A stretch of DNA of 64,000 nt from Avena insularis. Its lineage: Eukaryota > Streptophyta > Magnoliopsida > Poales > Poaceae. The notes beneath the pieces were generated by a model. That model was not told the DNA's origin and did no database searches. It was given only the letters and a program-made list of their open reading frames with translations. The stretch lies in assembly GCA_023614405.1 (NCBI GenBank), contig CM042691.1:176858927-176922926 (forward strand). Direction: 5' to 3'. The position numbers and the translations under genes were made by a program. Below, piece after piece: positions 10,845 to 24,568 of the stretch (within the stretch, counting starts at the first letter, position 1; each line of letters starts with the position of its first letter).

Positions 10845-13800
10845 AGACAATAATCTAGTTTGAAAACTTTGCGTATTGAACACCTATGGCTTTTCGGTGT
10901 TCCATATACGCGATTGCAAGTGGTTAACATAATCTATGGATCTGACGGTTTAGGTCCGTGTGTATTTGCATGTCGTTGCATCTTTGCGTCTTCACGCATC
11001 ACTCATTCTCCAATGAGATGGCATTGTATAAATTTGGTATTTTGGTGAGACCTTTAGTTCCTTGGGTTAAATCATGTCGATACTATTGTCATACAATATA
11101 ACTTTAGTGTTAGCCCATTGCGAACCACACCTTAATTTGATAACAAACTACTTGACACAAATGCCCTCATTTTCTGCTACTATAGCAGTCATATACTTAG
11201 CCTTTTGTTGTAGTATCCGTCACAATGTCTTAACTTTGGAATTCATCCAAATCCATCATGGAAACTTTCTTTCCATTTAATTGTGCCACCCATAGTTTAA
11301 ATTGATATAAACTTAATTTGTGTCTTGTGACAAAACTAGTATCAATGTAACGCTTTACAATGAACTATTTTAATTTTTTGTCACCTCTACACAAATATAT
11401 TCTTAGTTCTTCTAAAAGATCATAAGAATTTCCTTACTATCGTCCAATGATCATTTTATGATTCATCCTGGTATATGCTCGTAACACTTAGAGCATTGGA
11501 CATATCTGGATGTGCACATATCATGGTATGATTGATCAAAACATTCTTGTGATTTCACTCATCAAGTATCAAAGCACTTGAATCTTGTTTCACTTATCAA
11601 GTGTCAATACACTTGAATCTTGATTCAATTCTTTTCCATGCGACAAGATCATTTTCTCGTTGTTTCTCTATTGAACCCCTTCAATATCTCATATATGTAC
11701 GTTTGACATAACCATATTAGCGTCACAGTCTATCCATATAGACATTCATACTAATTATTCAGGTTTTGCCTAATTCTTTCATCAAAATGAAATTCTTAAC
11801 CTTTGTCAATAAAAGATACATCATTTCCAATCAACAAGATGTCCTCCACATAATATATTAGAAATAGGTCTCAGCACTCCCACTTAATTTCTTGCAAATG
11901 CAAGCATCTTCATCGTCTACTGATGAAAACTCCTTTTCATCACGGTGAAGATTCCAACTCCACGATGCTTACTTCAACCATTGAAGTTTGCATGCATTTT
12001 AGCATCCTTTGAATTAACAAAACCCTTTGGACCGTGTCATGCACACGTCCTAGGTAACCATTCTATTAGAAGAACTTTGTTGTGTTTATTCATCTACCAT
12101 ATACCAAATTATATGTAGTGGTTGCTACATTAATCCGTCTAGACTAAATATCGCTATGAAAGATCCAATCTTGTCATAGCCAACTCCTTGAACATTGTCA
12201 TAAAATACTTTACGACATGTCGACTATTTCATAGATGTGAAACATCCATGTCTGTTTCTTTATAGATCCAAATACGACCAATTGGTTTTTACAACTTTTC
12301 GGAGGGTCTTCCAAGTTCAAAACTTGATTTCTCGTGTATGGAACTATCATGGATTTTATGGCTTCAAGCCATTTGACGGAGTCAGGGCCCATCATCATTT
12401 CTTTGCATGTATTCGGTTCATCATTGTCAAATAATGATTTACTCTCAAATCATAGCATTTGATTGTTTAATCGACCTACTTGGTTCAATAGGAACTTAGA
12501 TGTCCGTGACCACAACCTTTGAGGCACATAAGCTATGAGCATTATGGCTGCCTCCGGAATGACTTCCGGTGCTGCGCAACTCAGCACATTTAGCTAAGGT
12601 TCGTTAACCTTATCAAAGTTCTATTGTCCTCCCACTTAACTTCTACGAAAAATTCCTTTTCAAGAAATTTCACGTTTCAAGCGACAAACCCTTTTGTCCT
12701 TGGTGTTATGGAGGAATACCCAATGGTTATTCGAAATAACCTACAAAGACATGCTCATCCAACTTTGGTTGTAAACATCTTACTTATGCTTAGCATACCA
12801 AAATTTAAGAAATGACAATTTGGGTTTTACCCCAAACCATAACTTCCATGGTGTCATTTCAACAGATCAAGATGGAGCTCTTTTCAGTGTAAAAGCGGTA
12901 GTATCTAAAGCTTTCAATATTTTAAAACATAATGGTAGTTTTATAAATAACACCTTTGATCCAACCATGTCAAACAAGGTTTCATTACAAATCTCAAACA
13001 CTCCATATTCCTATGGTATTTCGGGAGATGCAAATCTAGGTGTTTTTGCTAAACTTGTAACTCAAATAAATCCCTTTATGATAAAATCATAAATCATTTA
13101 TTTTCTTTACACTTGCAACTCAAATAAATCCCTTATGATAAAATCATAAACCATTTATTTTCTTGTTACAATGATTTTCACTTCATCTTGAAAGTCTTTG
13201 AAACATTTTCAAATATTTCATACTTCTTTCTCATTAAGTGAATATTCACTCAAATTTGTGGAGAAAGCATATGAAGTTTAAATCCATCGCTTACGACTAC
13301 ACATAATGGACTACATACATCGATATGTATAAATTCCAATAATTTAGTTGTTCGTTCTTATTTGGCCTTTGAACGAAGTTTTAATTATCCCGAGGAAAGT
13401 CTCAAAAGCGTCACTTGATCAAATCTAAGACTACAAAAATCCATGCATATGGAGTTTCTTCATGTTTTCTTTACAATATAATTTAAACGGCGATGTCACT
13501 TCGTAAGTGATCTTCCAATCATTAGTCTTGCGACATTTTAGCATTAGCTATATGGATGTGATTTCTCCAATTAGATTTGTAAGTCATCCATCTTATATGG
13601 AATACGGTAATTATTTGAACAACCTTTGTTCTCATAATACCTGATTTAAATAACAATTATTAAAACAAATCTTGAAGGCAAGCTTTGATGTCAACGAGAA
13701 ATACAAACAACTATTTGTTTGTTTTCGATGAACATCATCACATATTCTCTTGCTAGTTACTTTGGTCATTATGGTTCATGAATTGCTTCGTTCCGTATGA

Positions 13801-15721
13801 AATTTCATACCAACCAATTCGGTATCCAATACCCAAGAACCACATTGTTTAACAACCAAAGAATACAACCATAACATGTATATCATCTATATACCTAAAC
13901 TGGATATTTCCAGTATTTTCTTTTCTGCCAAATATATTTTATAGATTCTCTTTCAGCATTTCCTTTTTAACTTTTAAAAGAATCTATTAACATCAAAGTG
14001 GAGCCATATACATGACACATAGTCCAAAGCGTGTATATTCAAATAATAATACCTTTGGACCTGCACTTTGAAGTAGATCACCATCATCAAATGATCGGTA
14101 TTCTTTCAAAGTCCATTCTTTAGTAATCTTTTAATGTAGTAAACACTTTACATACATATTCTATTCACCCTTATCATGACGACTTTCATGATCAAGCTAA
14201 TTTAGCTTATAAAGGAGAATCGTGAGTATAACATTACTTTCCAAAACCTTTTTGGATTATTAGGATGTCTAGCATCTCCAACCTTCGCAAATTCTCATCC
14301 AATATGAGAACATATATTATACTCTATCATATTGCAACAAAAACATTGTTTCAGATATCATTATATCTTCCACACATGATGGTTTCTAAAACAATTCTTT
14401 CATCTCCTAGATAAACTTGATATTAAAACAATCAAGAATCATGGAGGAAAACATGATACTTAAGATACTAACACCAGAATTGTTACTCTCGATTTAATAA
14501 TAATTATCAAATTTCACGGAGTAAATAGAATTTTATGAAAGTTTTCAATAGGACTTTAAACTTTAGATTGACACTCAACACAATACTATACCAGTTCGTA
14601 AAGTATATATGCAAAAAATTCTATAGTTCTATTATCTCAATTACAACTATGCATAAGGTGGTGAACGAATGCCAATGACTACAAAAAATTATGGAAATTC
14701 ACTTTGTTTTAATTTATGATAAATTGAGTTCTACTAATCCAAATTAGAAATGAACTCCCACTCAAAAACGACATCCCTCGTGCCTTTTTCGTGATTACAT
14801 GAACCAAATCCACTACACCAAGTCTGATCATCATGTGAGTCGGTGTAGCTTCAAAGGCGAGCATCAAATGGGCATCATATCTTCCATATGACTCATGCTT
14901 AACCTTTCGTTCTGTGTTCCAAGGCCATGTCTGTCCATGCTAGGCTCGCCAAGTAAGAACCTTAGTATTCGCGTGTGTAACTGTCTTACACCGGAAATAT
15001 GATCGTGGATCCAAGAACACCCGATCATCACGTGATGTCTTGGAGCGACGAAACATAATCGGTGCATACTTAAGGGAGAACACATTTTTATCTTGATATC
15101 TAAATGAGGTATCATCTTATTATGCTAATAAAACGCCAAACAAACAATATAAGATGAAACAAACATCACATGTTAATAAGTGAAATGATATAGTTCTTGC
15201 ACTTGATCTCCATCATGTGCATCATGGTATGATCACTATCGTACCTCTATGTGTAAGGCCAAGGTCTATGGAACTTACACGTTATGTGTGTTGTAAGAGT
15301 ATCGACTTATACTTCTACTTACAACATCACCATATCATGACACTAGCCCAGCAACAATCTAAACTAGACACCTCTAATTTATCCATTGCAAGTTTTATGT
15401 GGCTTAGGGCTTTCGAAGATAGAACCGCTCTTACCTACGTACATGAACCACAACGAGGATAACCAAATTGTTGACAACTCATTGCAAATTAGATATTGAC
15501 TATAGTAGGAGAGACAAACACCCGCTAGCCACTTATGCAAAACTAGTTGCATGTCAAGCGTGGAACAGGTCTCATGTGCGAGGACATGTAAAGTTTGTTC
15601 GGGCCGCTTCATCCCACTATGCCACCAATATCCAAAGTACAACTCAGAGGCAATAAAATTATCATCATCACCCACATACTCATATGTGCACTATCCGTGC
15701 AAAGCATCTACACATAGATCC
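10845..15721 (-). pseudogene. Degraded Copia gag-pol
   Basis: No long frame survives, but Copia landmarks appear in the expected order reading the minus strand. A protease-like GSWVLDT stretch lies near 13820-13850. An RT N-terminal segment lies at 12210-12398 (GPDSVKWLEA...NQV). An RT active-site-like YVEDILLIGND lies at 11826-11865, where the usual YVDD has become YVED. Multiple stops and frameshifts occur throughout. The RT landmarks are the surest part. The plus-strand open frames here are noise. Confidence 0.75.
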
Positions 15722-15734
15722 GGCTCTGATACCA
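15722..15734 (-). other. Primer binding site (initiator tRNA-Met)
   Basis: Minus strand TGGTATCAGAGCC, one base from the 5' LTR end at 15736. Confidence 0.9.
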
Positions 15735-15735
15735 C

Positions 15736-17385
15736 TGTAGGGTTCGCAACATAGAAAACAAAAAATTTCCGACGATGGGAACAACTATGTATCAAGATCT
15801 ATATATTAGATACAATAAACAGGCAGATATATATCCGTAGAGAACATAACCTTGAAGACCGACAAATCTTAACGAGTCCAAACACGTGGTTGATGTAGAC
15901 GATATCTTGCCGATCTCAAGATCGAGAGGAAGTCTTTAGCACCGCAAATCAGCGGTGCATCCATGCTCGCACACACGTCCGAGGCACCGAGAAACCTCCG
16001 CCTCCTCGCTCCAGCGATGCAGCGGAAGCACAACTCTTTCTTGCCGAATAGCCACCGGGAACATGTATCTCGCTAGTCTGAGACCATGGGGGATAAATAC
16101 TAGAGGGGGAGAGAGCTCCTTCACGAGGAGGTGTGAGTGAGAGAGAGGGAGGGGGGTCCTTTTATAGGAAGAGGGAGGGCACCCAAGGGGCCATGTGCCC
16201 AGCCATGGGGCTGCCCCCTCCCCTCCTTTCATTCATGTGGGTGGACACTCCACTCACACAAATGCCTTTCAATTTCCTCCACTCAAAAACCCACTCACAT
16301 TCCCATTAAATTTCCACCAAATTTAATGAAAACTATCTCTTAAATAAAACTCCTTTTATTTATTCAGAATTTTGTCAATTACTTTAATTACAAACATTCA
16401 CATATAACCCCTTGCTAGTATGTCATTTCACATGCAAAAACACTTTCTGCAGTTCCACCCGAAATCCTGTTTCGGTATCTAGTGAAATAAATTCATGCGC
16501 TTGTTATTCTTTCCGGCATGAAACTTTTGCTCCAAATGGATGTCTATGTCTCTTAAGTGTGTCACCCTATGGTTCATGAATAATGCGGACATGATCGAGA
16601 CCCCTCTCGGATCAATAATCAGAAGAGGGATCTGGAGACCCATACCGACTCCCACACATTCAGCGATGACTTTCTTGTGATCGCGAGAATCTTTTACGCT
16701 AGTATCTTAATCCCTTTGTTTCGCGATATATTCCATGTCCGAGATTCGATCATCGGTATCTCCATACCTAGTTTGATCTCGTTACTGACATGCACTCTTT
16801 TCTCGTTCCCGTGATATAAATTCTAGTGATCAAATCACTTGCTTGCAAGCTAAACAATGTGATATCGTCAAGAGGGCCTAGAGCATATCTATCCGTCATC
16901 GGGATGAACAAATTCCACTCTCGATCCATGGGCCTCAACATAACACTTTACTAGTTCTGAACCCATATTTATAATCACCCTGTTACGGTGTAATGTTTGA
17001 TGTTATCAAGAAACTCTTCCGGTGTTAGTGATTGACATGATCTCATGGTCTAAGGATTAGGAACATTTCGTAAGTTGTTATAGCAATATAAACTCAATGA
17101 CTTTGATCGTAATGCTATACTTCGGATGAATGTTCATCACACCATTCCAATAATGTTGTGACCTCATTATTAACAACATCCAATGTCCATGATCAGGAAA
17201 CCTTTGAACATCTTGTTAATCAATGAGCTAGTTTATAAGAGAGGCATAACTAGGAACTTCCTTTTTGTTTATTAGACACACATGTATTAACGTTTCCGTA
17301 TTAATACAATTATAGCATGCAAAATAAACATTTATCATTACGATAATATCCACTTTATTATTGCCTCTCGGGTATATTCCCTTCA
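15736..17385 (-). repeat. 5' LTR (minus orientation) of the Angela-like element
   Basis: 1,650 bp. It matches 9171-10826 with many substitutions and small indels. The TATAAAA promoter box on the minus strand is at 16160-16166, inside the GA-rich block. Confidence 0.88.
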
Positions 17386-20300
17386 AAATTGCCTCGGGCG
17401 CTAGGACGCGCTCAATTCTCGCACCTCCTTTGCAGAATCGCCGGTTTTCCGAAGTCGGTAAAAAGAAACTCTGGATTTCTCCATGCAACCCTGGAATCTC
17501 TAGCTAGAGAAGTTGCTTAGAATGCCGAGAGGGAGCTAGGTGTCAGGTTTGGGCTCAATCCGTGAAGTGGATCCACGTTCTGGGGAGTGAAGGGGAGGTC
17601 TAGGGTTGAAAGCCATGTTAACTCCTACTCGATAGCCATCCGGGGGGTGCGGCGTGTGCCTAAAGTCCTGGTTTGTCCTTATTATGATTTTATGTTGGTA
17701 GTGGGTGACAGGCAGGGGCTACTCGACCTAGTTTCGTATTTTTTCTTGATTTTTGATGAATTTCCCATTACCGGGGTTCGGGGGTGGGCAAAATCGGCAA
17801 AACCTCCAGCGCGCGCAGGCACGTGAGGTCCATTGCAACCTTGACCCTAGGCACTTTCCCAGCCTAAGTACCCCACGGGGCACCACAAAACAGTTTTTCC
17901 AGAAAATACAGGGCAATTTCTAGGGTACCTACAGTTAGAAACCGCAATTGCCGGGGCGTGACTAGGGAAAAAATACGATATACGCTTGCACCACGACATG
18001 AGCACCAACCTCCCAGGGATGGCGATCCGCCACGATGTAGCATGCGTGTAAATTTCCTCGGTCCGTAGGGCGCGCTCAACTCTCGCACCTCCTTTGCAGA
18101 ATCGCCGGTTTTCCGGAGTCGGTAAAAGGAAAATCTAGATTTCTTCGTGGAACCCTGGAATCTCTAGCTGGAGAAGTTGCTTAGAATGCCTAGAGGGAGC
18201 TAGGTGTCGGGTTTGGGCTCAATCCGCGCAGTGGATCCACGTTCTAGGTAGTGAGAGGGAGGTCTAGGGTTGAAAGCCATGTTAACTCCTACTTGATAGC
18301 CATCCGGGGGTGCGCTATGTGCCAAAAGTCCCGTTTTGTCCTACTTACGATTTTATGTTGGTAGTGGGTGACACGCAGGGGCTGCTCGAGCTGGTTTCGT
18401 ATTTTTCTTGATTTTTGATGAATTTCCCATTGCCGGGGTTCGGGGCTGGGCAAAATCAGCTAACCCACCGGCACACGCAGGCACGCGATGTCCATTTCAA
18501 CCTTGAACCTAGGCACTTTCCCAGCCTAGGTACCCCACGGGGCACCCCAAAACATTTTTTCCAGAAAATACAGAGCAATTTCTAGGGTACCTACAGTTAG
18601 AAACCGCAATTGCCGATGCGTGACTCGAGAAAAAATACGGTATATGCTTGTACCACGAGATGAGCACCAACCTCCCGGGGATGGCGGTCCGCCACGATGT
18701 AGCATGCATGTAAATTGCCTCGGGCCCTACAACGCGCTCAATTCCCGCACCTCCTTTGCAGAATCGCCGGTTTTCCGAAGTTCGTAAAAAGAAACTCTGG
18801 ATTTCTCCATGCAACCCTGGAATCTGTAGATGGATAAGTTGCTTAGAATGCCAAGAGGGAGCTAGGTTCTAGGGTTGGGCTTAATCCGCGCAGTGGATCC
18901 ATGTTCTGGGAAGTCAGGGGGAGGTCTAGGGTTGAAATCCATGTTAACTCCTACTCGATAGCCATCCGGGGGGTGCGCCGTGTGCCAAATGTCCCGATTT
19001 TTCTTGCTTATGATTTTATGTTGGTACTGGGTAACAGACAAGGGCTACTCGAGCTGTTTTTTGTATTTTCTTGATTTTTGATGAATTTCCCATTGTCGGG
19101 GTTTGGGGGTGGGCAAAATCGGCAAAACCGCTGGGGCGCGCAGGCACACGAGGTCCATTGCAACCTTGAACCTAGGCTCTTTCCCAGCCTAGATACCCCA
19201 CTGGGCACCCCAAAACATTTTTTCCAGAAAATATAGGGCAATTTCTAGGGTACCTATAGTTAGAAACCGCAATTGTTGGGGCGTGACTAGGGGAAAAATA
19301 CGGTATACGCTTGCACCACGAGATGAGCACCAACCTCCCGGGATGGCGGTCCGCCACGATGTAGCATGCGTGTCAATTTCCTCGGGCCCGAGGGCGCGTT
19401 CAATTCTCGCACCTCCTTTGCAGAATCGCTGGTTTTACGGAGTCAGTAAAAGAAAACTCTAGATTTCTCCATGGAACCCTAGAATCTCTAGCTAGAGAAG
19501 TTGCTTAGAATGCCTAGAGGGAGCTAGGTTCCGGATTTTGGCTCAATCCGCGTAGTGGATCCATGTTCTAGGCAGTAAGGGGGGGTCTAGGGTTGAAAGC
19601 AATGTTAAATCCTACTCGATAGCCATCCGGGGGGTGCACCGTGTGCCAAATGTCCCGATTTGTCCTACTTACGATTTTATGTTGGTGGTGGGTGACACGC
19701 AGGGGCTACTCGAGCTGGTTTCGTATTTTTCTTGATTTTTGATGAATTTCCCATTGCTGGGGTTCAGGGCTGGGCAAAATCAGCAAACCCACCGGCGCAC
19801 GCAGGCACGTGATGTCCATTGCAACCTTGAACCTAGGCACTTTCCCAGCCTAGGTACCCCGCAGGGCACCCCAAAACATTTTTTCCAGAAAATAGAGGGC
19901 AATTTCTAGGGTACCTACAGTTAGAAACAACAATTGCCGAGGCATGATTCAGGAAAAATACGGTATATGCTTGCACCACGAGATGAGCACCAACCTCCCG
20001 GGGATGGCGGTCCGCCACGATGTAGCATGCATGTAAATTGCCTTGGGCCCTACAACGCGCTCAATTCTCGCACATCCTTTGCAGAATCGCCAGTTTTCCA
20101 AAGTTGGTAAAAAGAAACTCTGGATTTCTCCATGCAACCCTGGAATCTCTAGATGGATAAGTTGCTTAGAATGCCGATAGGGAGCTAGGTGCCGGGTTTG
20201 GGCTTAATCCGCGCAGTGGATCCATGTTCTGGGCAGTCACGGGGAGGTCTAGGGTTGAAAGCCATGTTAACTCCTACTCGATAGCCATCCAGGGGGTGCG

Positions 20301-23300
20301 CCGTGTGCCAAATGTCCCGATTTTTTTGCTTATCATTTTATGTTGGTACTGGGTGACAGGCAAGGGCTACTCGAGCTGTTTTTTGTATTTTCTTGATTTT
20401 TGATGAATTTCCCATTGTCGGGGTTTGGGGGTGGGCAAAATCGGCAAAACCGCTGGGGCGCGCAGGCACACGAGGTCCATTGCAACCTTGCACCTAGGCA
20501 CTTTTCCAGCCTAGGTACCCCACGGGGCACCCCAAAACATTTTTTCCAGAAAATATAGGGCAATTTCTAGGGTAGCTATAGTTAGAAACCTCAATTGTTG
20601 GGGCGTGACTAGGGGAAAAATACGGTATACGCTTGCACAACGAGATGAGCACAAACCTCCCGGGGATGGCGGTCCGCCACGATGTAGCATGCACATAAAT
20701 TTCCTCGGGCCCAAGGGCGCGTTCAATTCTCGCACGTCCTTTGCAGAATCGCTGGTTTTGCGGAGTCGGTAAAAGGAAACTCTAGATTTCTCCATGGAAT
20801 CTTGGAATCTCTAGCTAGATAAGTTGCTTAGAATGCCGAGAGGGAGCTAGGTGCCGGTTTTGGGCTCAATCCGCTCAGTGGATCCATGTTCTAGGCAATG
20901 AGGGGGAGGTCTTGGGTTGAAAGCAATGTTAACTCCTACTCGATAGCCATCCGGGGGTGCGTCGTGTGCCAAATGTCCCGATTTGTCCTACTTATGATTT
21001 TATGTTGGTAGTGGGTGACACGTAGGGGTTACTCGAGCTGGTTTCGTATTTTTCTTGATTTTTGATGAATTTTCCATTGCCGGGGTTCGGGGCTGGGCAA
21101 AATCAGCAAACCCATCGGCGCACGCAGGCACGCGATGTCCATTGCAACCTTAAACCTAGGCACTTTCCTAGCCTAGGTACCCCACGGGGCACCCCAAAAC
21201 ATTTTTTCCAGAAAATACAGGGCAATTTCTAGGGTACCTACAGTTAGAAACCGCAAATGTCGAGGCGTGACTCGGGAAAAATACGGTATATGCTTGCACC
21301 ACGAGATGAGCACCAACCTCCCGGGGATAGCGGTCCGCCACGATGTAGCATGCATGTAAATTGCCTCGGGCCCTACAACGTGCTCAATTCTCGCATATCC
21401 TTTGCAGAATCGCCAGTTTTTCGAAGTTGGTAAAAAGAAACTCTGGATTTCTGCATGCAACCCTAGAATCTCTAGATGGATCAGTTGCTTAGAATGCCGA
21501 GAGGGAGCTAGGTGCCGGGTTTGGGCTTAATCCGTGCAGTGGATCCATGTTCTAGGCAGTCACGAGGAGGTCTAGGGTTGAAAGCCATGTTAACTCCTAC
21601 TCGATAGCCATCCGGGGGGTGCGCCATGTGCCCAATGTCCCAATTTTTCTTGCTTATGATTTTATGTTGGTACTGGGTGACAGGCAAGGGCTACTCGAGC
21701 TGTTTTTTTTGTATTTTCTTGATTTTTGATGAATTTCCCATTGTCGGGGTTTGGGGGTGGGCAAAATCGGCAAAACCGCTGGGGCGTGCAGGCACACGAG
21801 GTCCATTGCAACCTTGAACCTAGGCACTTTCCCAGCCTAGGTACCCCACGGGGCACCCCAAAACATTTTTTCCAGAAAATATAGGGCAATTTCTAGGGTA
21901 CCTACAGTTAGAAACCGTAATTGTTGGGGCGTGACTAGGTGAAAAATACGGTATACGCTTGCACCACGAGATGAGCACCAACCTCTCGGGGATGGCGGTC
22001 CGCCACGATGTAGCATGCGTGTAAATTTCCTCGGGCCCGAGGGCGCGTTCAATTCTCGCACCTTCTTTGAAGAATCGCTGGTTTTGCGGAGTCGGTAAAA
22101 GGAAACTCTAGATTTCTCCATGGAACCCTAGAATCTCTAGCTAGAGAAGTTGCTTAGAATGCCGAGAGGGAGCTAGGTGCCGAGTTTGGGCTCAATCCGC
22201 GCAGTGGATCCATGTTCTAGGCAGTGCGGGGGAGGTCTAGGGTTGAAAGCAATGTTAACTCCTACTCGATAGCCATCCAGGGGGTGCGCCGTGTGCCAAA
22301 AGTCCAGTTTTGTCCTACTTACGATTTTATGTTGGTAGTGGGTGACACGCAGGGGCTACTCGATCTGGTTTCGTATTTTTCTTGATTTTTGATGAATTTC
22401 CCATTGCTGGGGTTCAGGGATGGGGAAAATCAGCAAACCCACCGGCGCACGCAGGCACGCGATGTCCATTGCAACCTTGAACCTAGGCACTTTCCCAGCC
22501 TAGGTACCCCACAGGGCACCCCAAAACATTTTTTCCAGAAAATACAGAGCAATTTCTAGGGTACCTACAGTTAGAAACCGCAATTGCCGATGCGTGACTC
22601 GAGAAAAAATACGGTATATGCTTGTACCACGAGATGAGCACCAACCTCCCGGGGATGGCAGTCCGCCACGATGTAGCATGCATGTAAATTGCCTCGGGCC
22701 CTACAACGCGCTCAATTCCAGCACCTCCTTTGCAGAATCGCCGGTTTTCCGAAGTTCGTAAAAAGAAACTCTGGATTTCTCCATGCAACCCTGGAATCTG
22801 TAGATGGATAAGTTGCTTAGAATGCCAAGAGGGAGCTAGGTTCTAGGGTTGGGCTTAATCCGCGCAGTGGATCCATGTTCTGGGAAGTCAGGGGGAGGTC
22901 TAGGGTTGAAATCCATGTTAACTCCTACTCGATAGCCATCCGGGGGGTGCGCCGTGTGCCAAATGTCCCGATTTTTCTTGCTTATGATTTTATGTTGGTA
23001 CTGGGTGACAGGCAAGGGCTACTCGAGCTTTTTTTTTGTATTTTCTTGATTTTTGATGAATTTCCCATTGTCGGGGTTTGGGGGTAGGCAAAATCGGCAA
23101 AACCGCTGGGGCGCGCAGGCACACGAGGTCCATTGCAACCTTGCACCTAGGCACTTTCCCAGCCTAGGTACCCCACGGGGCACCCCAAAACATTTTTTCC
23201 AGAAAATATAGGCCAATTTCTAGGGTACCTATAGTTAGAAACTGCAATTGTTGGGGCGTGACTAGGGGAAAAATACGGTATACGCTTGCACCACGAGATG

Positions 23301-24008
23301 AGCACCAAACTCTCGGGGATGGCGGTCCGCCACGATGTAGCATGCGTGTAAATTTCCTCGGGCCCGGGGGCGCGTTCAATTCTCGCACCTCCTTTGCAGA
23401 ATCGCTGGTTTTGCAGAGTCGGTAAAAGGAAACTCTAGATTTCTCCATGGAACCCTGGAATCTCTAACTAGAGAAGTTGCTTAGAATGCCAAGAGGGAGC
23501 TAGGTGCCGGGTTTGGGCTCAATCCGCGCAGTGGATCCATGTTCTATGCAGTGAGGGGGAGGTCTAGGGTTGAAAGCCATGTTAACTCCTACTCGATAGC
23601 CATCCGGGGGGTGCGCCGTGTGCCAAAAGTCCCGGTTTGTCCGTCTTATGATTTTATGTTGGTAGTGGGTGACACGAAGGGGCTACTCGATCTAGTTTCG
23701 TATTTTTCTTGATTTTTGATGAATTTCCCATTGCTGGGGTTCGGGGCTGGGCAAAATCGGTCAAACCCACCGGCGCACGCAGACACGCGAGGTCCATTGC
23801 AACCTTGAACCTAGGCACTTTCCTAGCCTAGGTACCCCACGGGGCACCCCAAAACATTTTTTTTCAGAAAATACATGGCAATTTCTAGGGTACCTAAAGT
23901 TAGAAAACGCAATTGCCGGGGCATTACTCGGGAAAAATATGGTATACGCTTGCATCACGAGATGAACACCAACCTCCCGGGGATGGAGGTCAGCCACGAC
24001 GTAGCATG
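17386..24008 (+). repeat. Satellite array, ten ~662-bp monomers in alternating A/B dimers
   Basis: Monomers start near 17386, 18050, 18712, 19374, 20035, 20697, 21358, 22023, 22686 and 23350 (spacing 661-665). Odd copies (A) read ATTGCCTCGGG. Even copies (B) read ATTTCCTCGG and differ in linked positions over the whole unit (for example ggcaagggct versus cgcaggggct), so the true unit is a ~1.32-kb dimer. Each monomer contains GGCGGTCCGCC and CATGCATG or CATGCGTG. Repeated minus-strand open frames of ~61-101 aa recur at the same phase, are unlike any family I recognise, and are probably by-products. The first monomer is the most diverged in the run. Confidence 0.93.
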
Positions 24009-24556
24009 TGTCGTGGTATTGCCGACGAGTACGCCATGGAGGGGTCCTCATAGTGCGTGTTTAGAGACGTGGGGGAAGGCAGACGGTTGACAGATACGAG
24101 GTAACACAGCTTACCCAGGTTCAGATCCCACGACGGTGGCGGAATCCTACTCCTGCTATAAATCACTATAAGGGCAAATACGCCAAGTTACAGGGATTGG
24201 TTTGCTGTGCGAGGTGCGTCGTAGTCGAACATAGATTGTCTGAGATTGTGCCCTAAAGGCTCCCATAGGCCCGACTTATATAGTCGCCAGGTCCTAGGGT
24301 TACAGGTAAAGTCCTTGCCGAACAGGTTACAGAGTCCTACACTACCTACAATTAGTCTAGCGTGTCTTGTACTCCAAGGCTCCGGGTACGTCGGTGACTC
24401 CTTCGTAGCCTTCCTTTATCCGGCATGGGTCTCCCTTCTGGATCCATCTAACTGGGCCGCCCAGCAGTCCAAAGGCCATGCTACCAATTATGGGCCACCC
24501 GGGTTATCCGGATAAGAGACATGCTATGGGGATACCCATATAGCATATCCCCAATA
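24009..24556 (-). repeat. 3' LTR of the Gypsy element
   Basis: 548 bp, the same length as the 5' LTR at 47284-47831 and differing by scattered substitutions. The inner end has changed from CA to TA. Confidence 0.92.
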
Positions 24557-24568
24557 GTAGCCCCCGGA
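24557..24568 (-). other. Polypurine tract
   Basis: On the minus strand CCGGGGGCTAC abuts the 3' LTR. Similar GGGGGCTACAG blocks recur in the intron repeats at 27285-27605. Confidence 0.7.

Larger units (their letters stand above)
9171..17385 (-). mobile_element. Angela/BARE-like Copia LTR retrotransposon, decayed
   Basis: Two ~1.65-kb direct repeats (9171-10826 and 15736-17385) bound a 4.9-kb interior. On the minus strand the LTR starts GAAGGGAATATGCCC and ends CGAACCCTACA. The polypurine tract (CTAGTGCAAGCGGGAGAC) and initiator-Met primer site match the Angela/BARE lineage of Triticeae. Pol remnants are recognisable but full of stops. LTR divergence is visible throughout, and the 5-bp flanks (taata / aaatt) no longer match, so this is an old insertion. 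It sits in a satellite monomer. Confidence 0.88.

Noticed and set aside
12820..13092. 90-aa plus-strand open frame in the Angela-like interior
   Set aside because: Opposite strand to the element's coding direction and without a domain.
18509..23448. Recurring 94-101-aa minus-strand open frames in the satellite
   Set aside because: They recur because the monomer recurs. Starts and ends vary between copies, no domain is recognised and several copies are interrupted.
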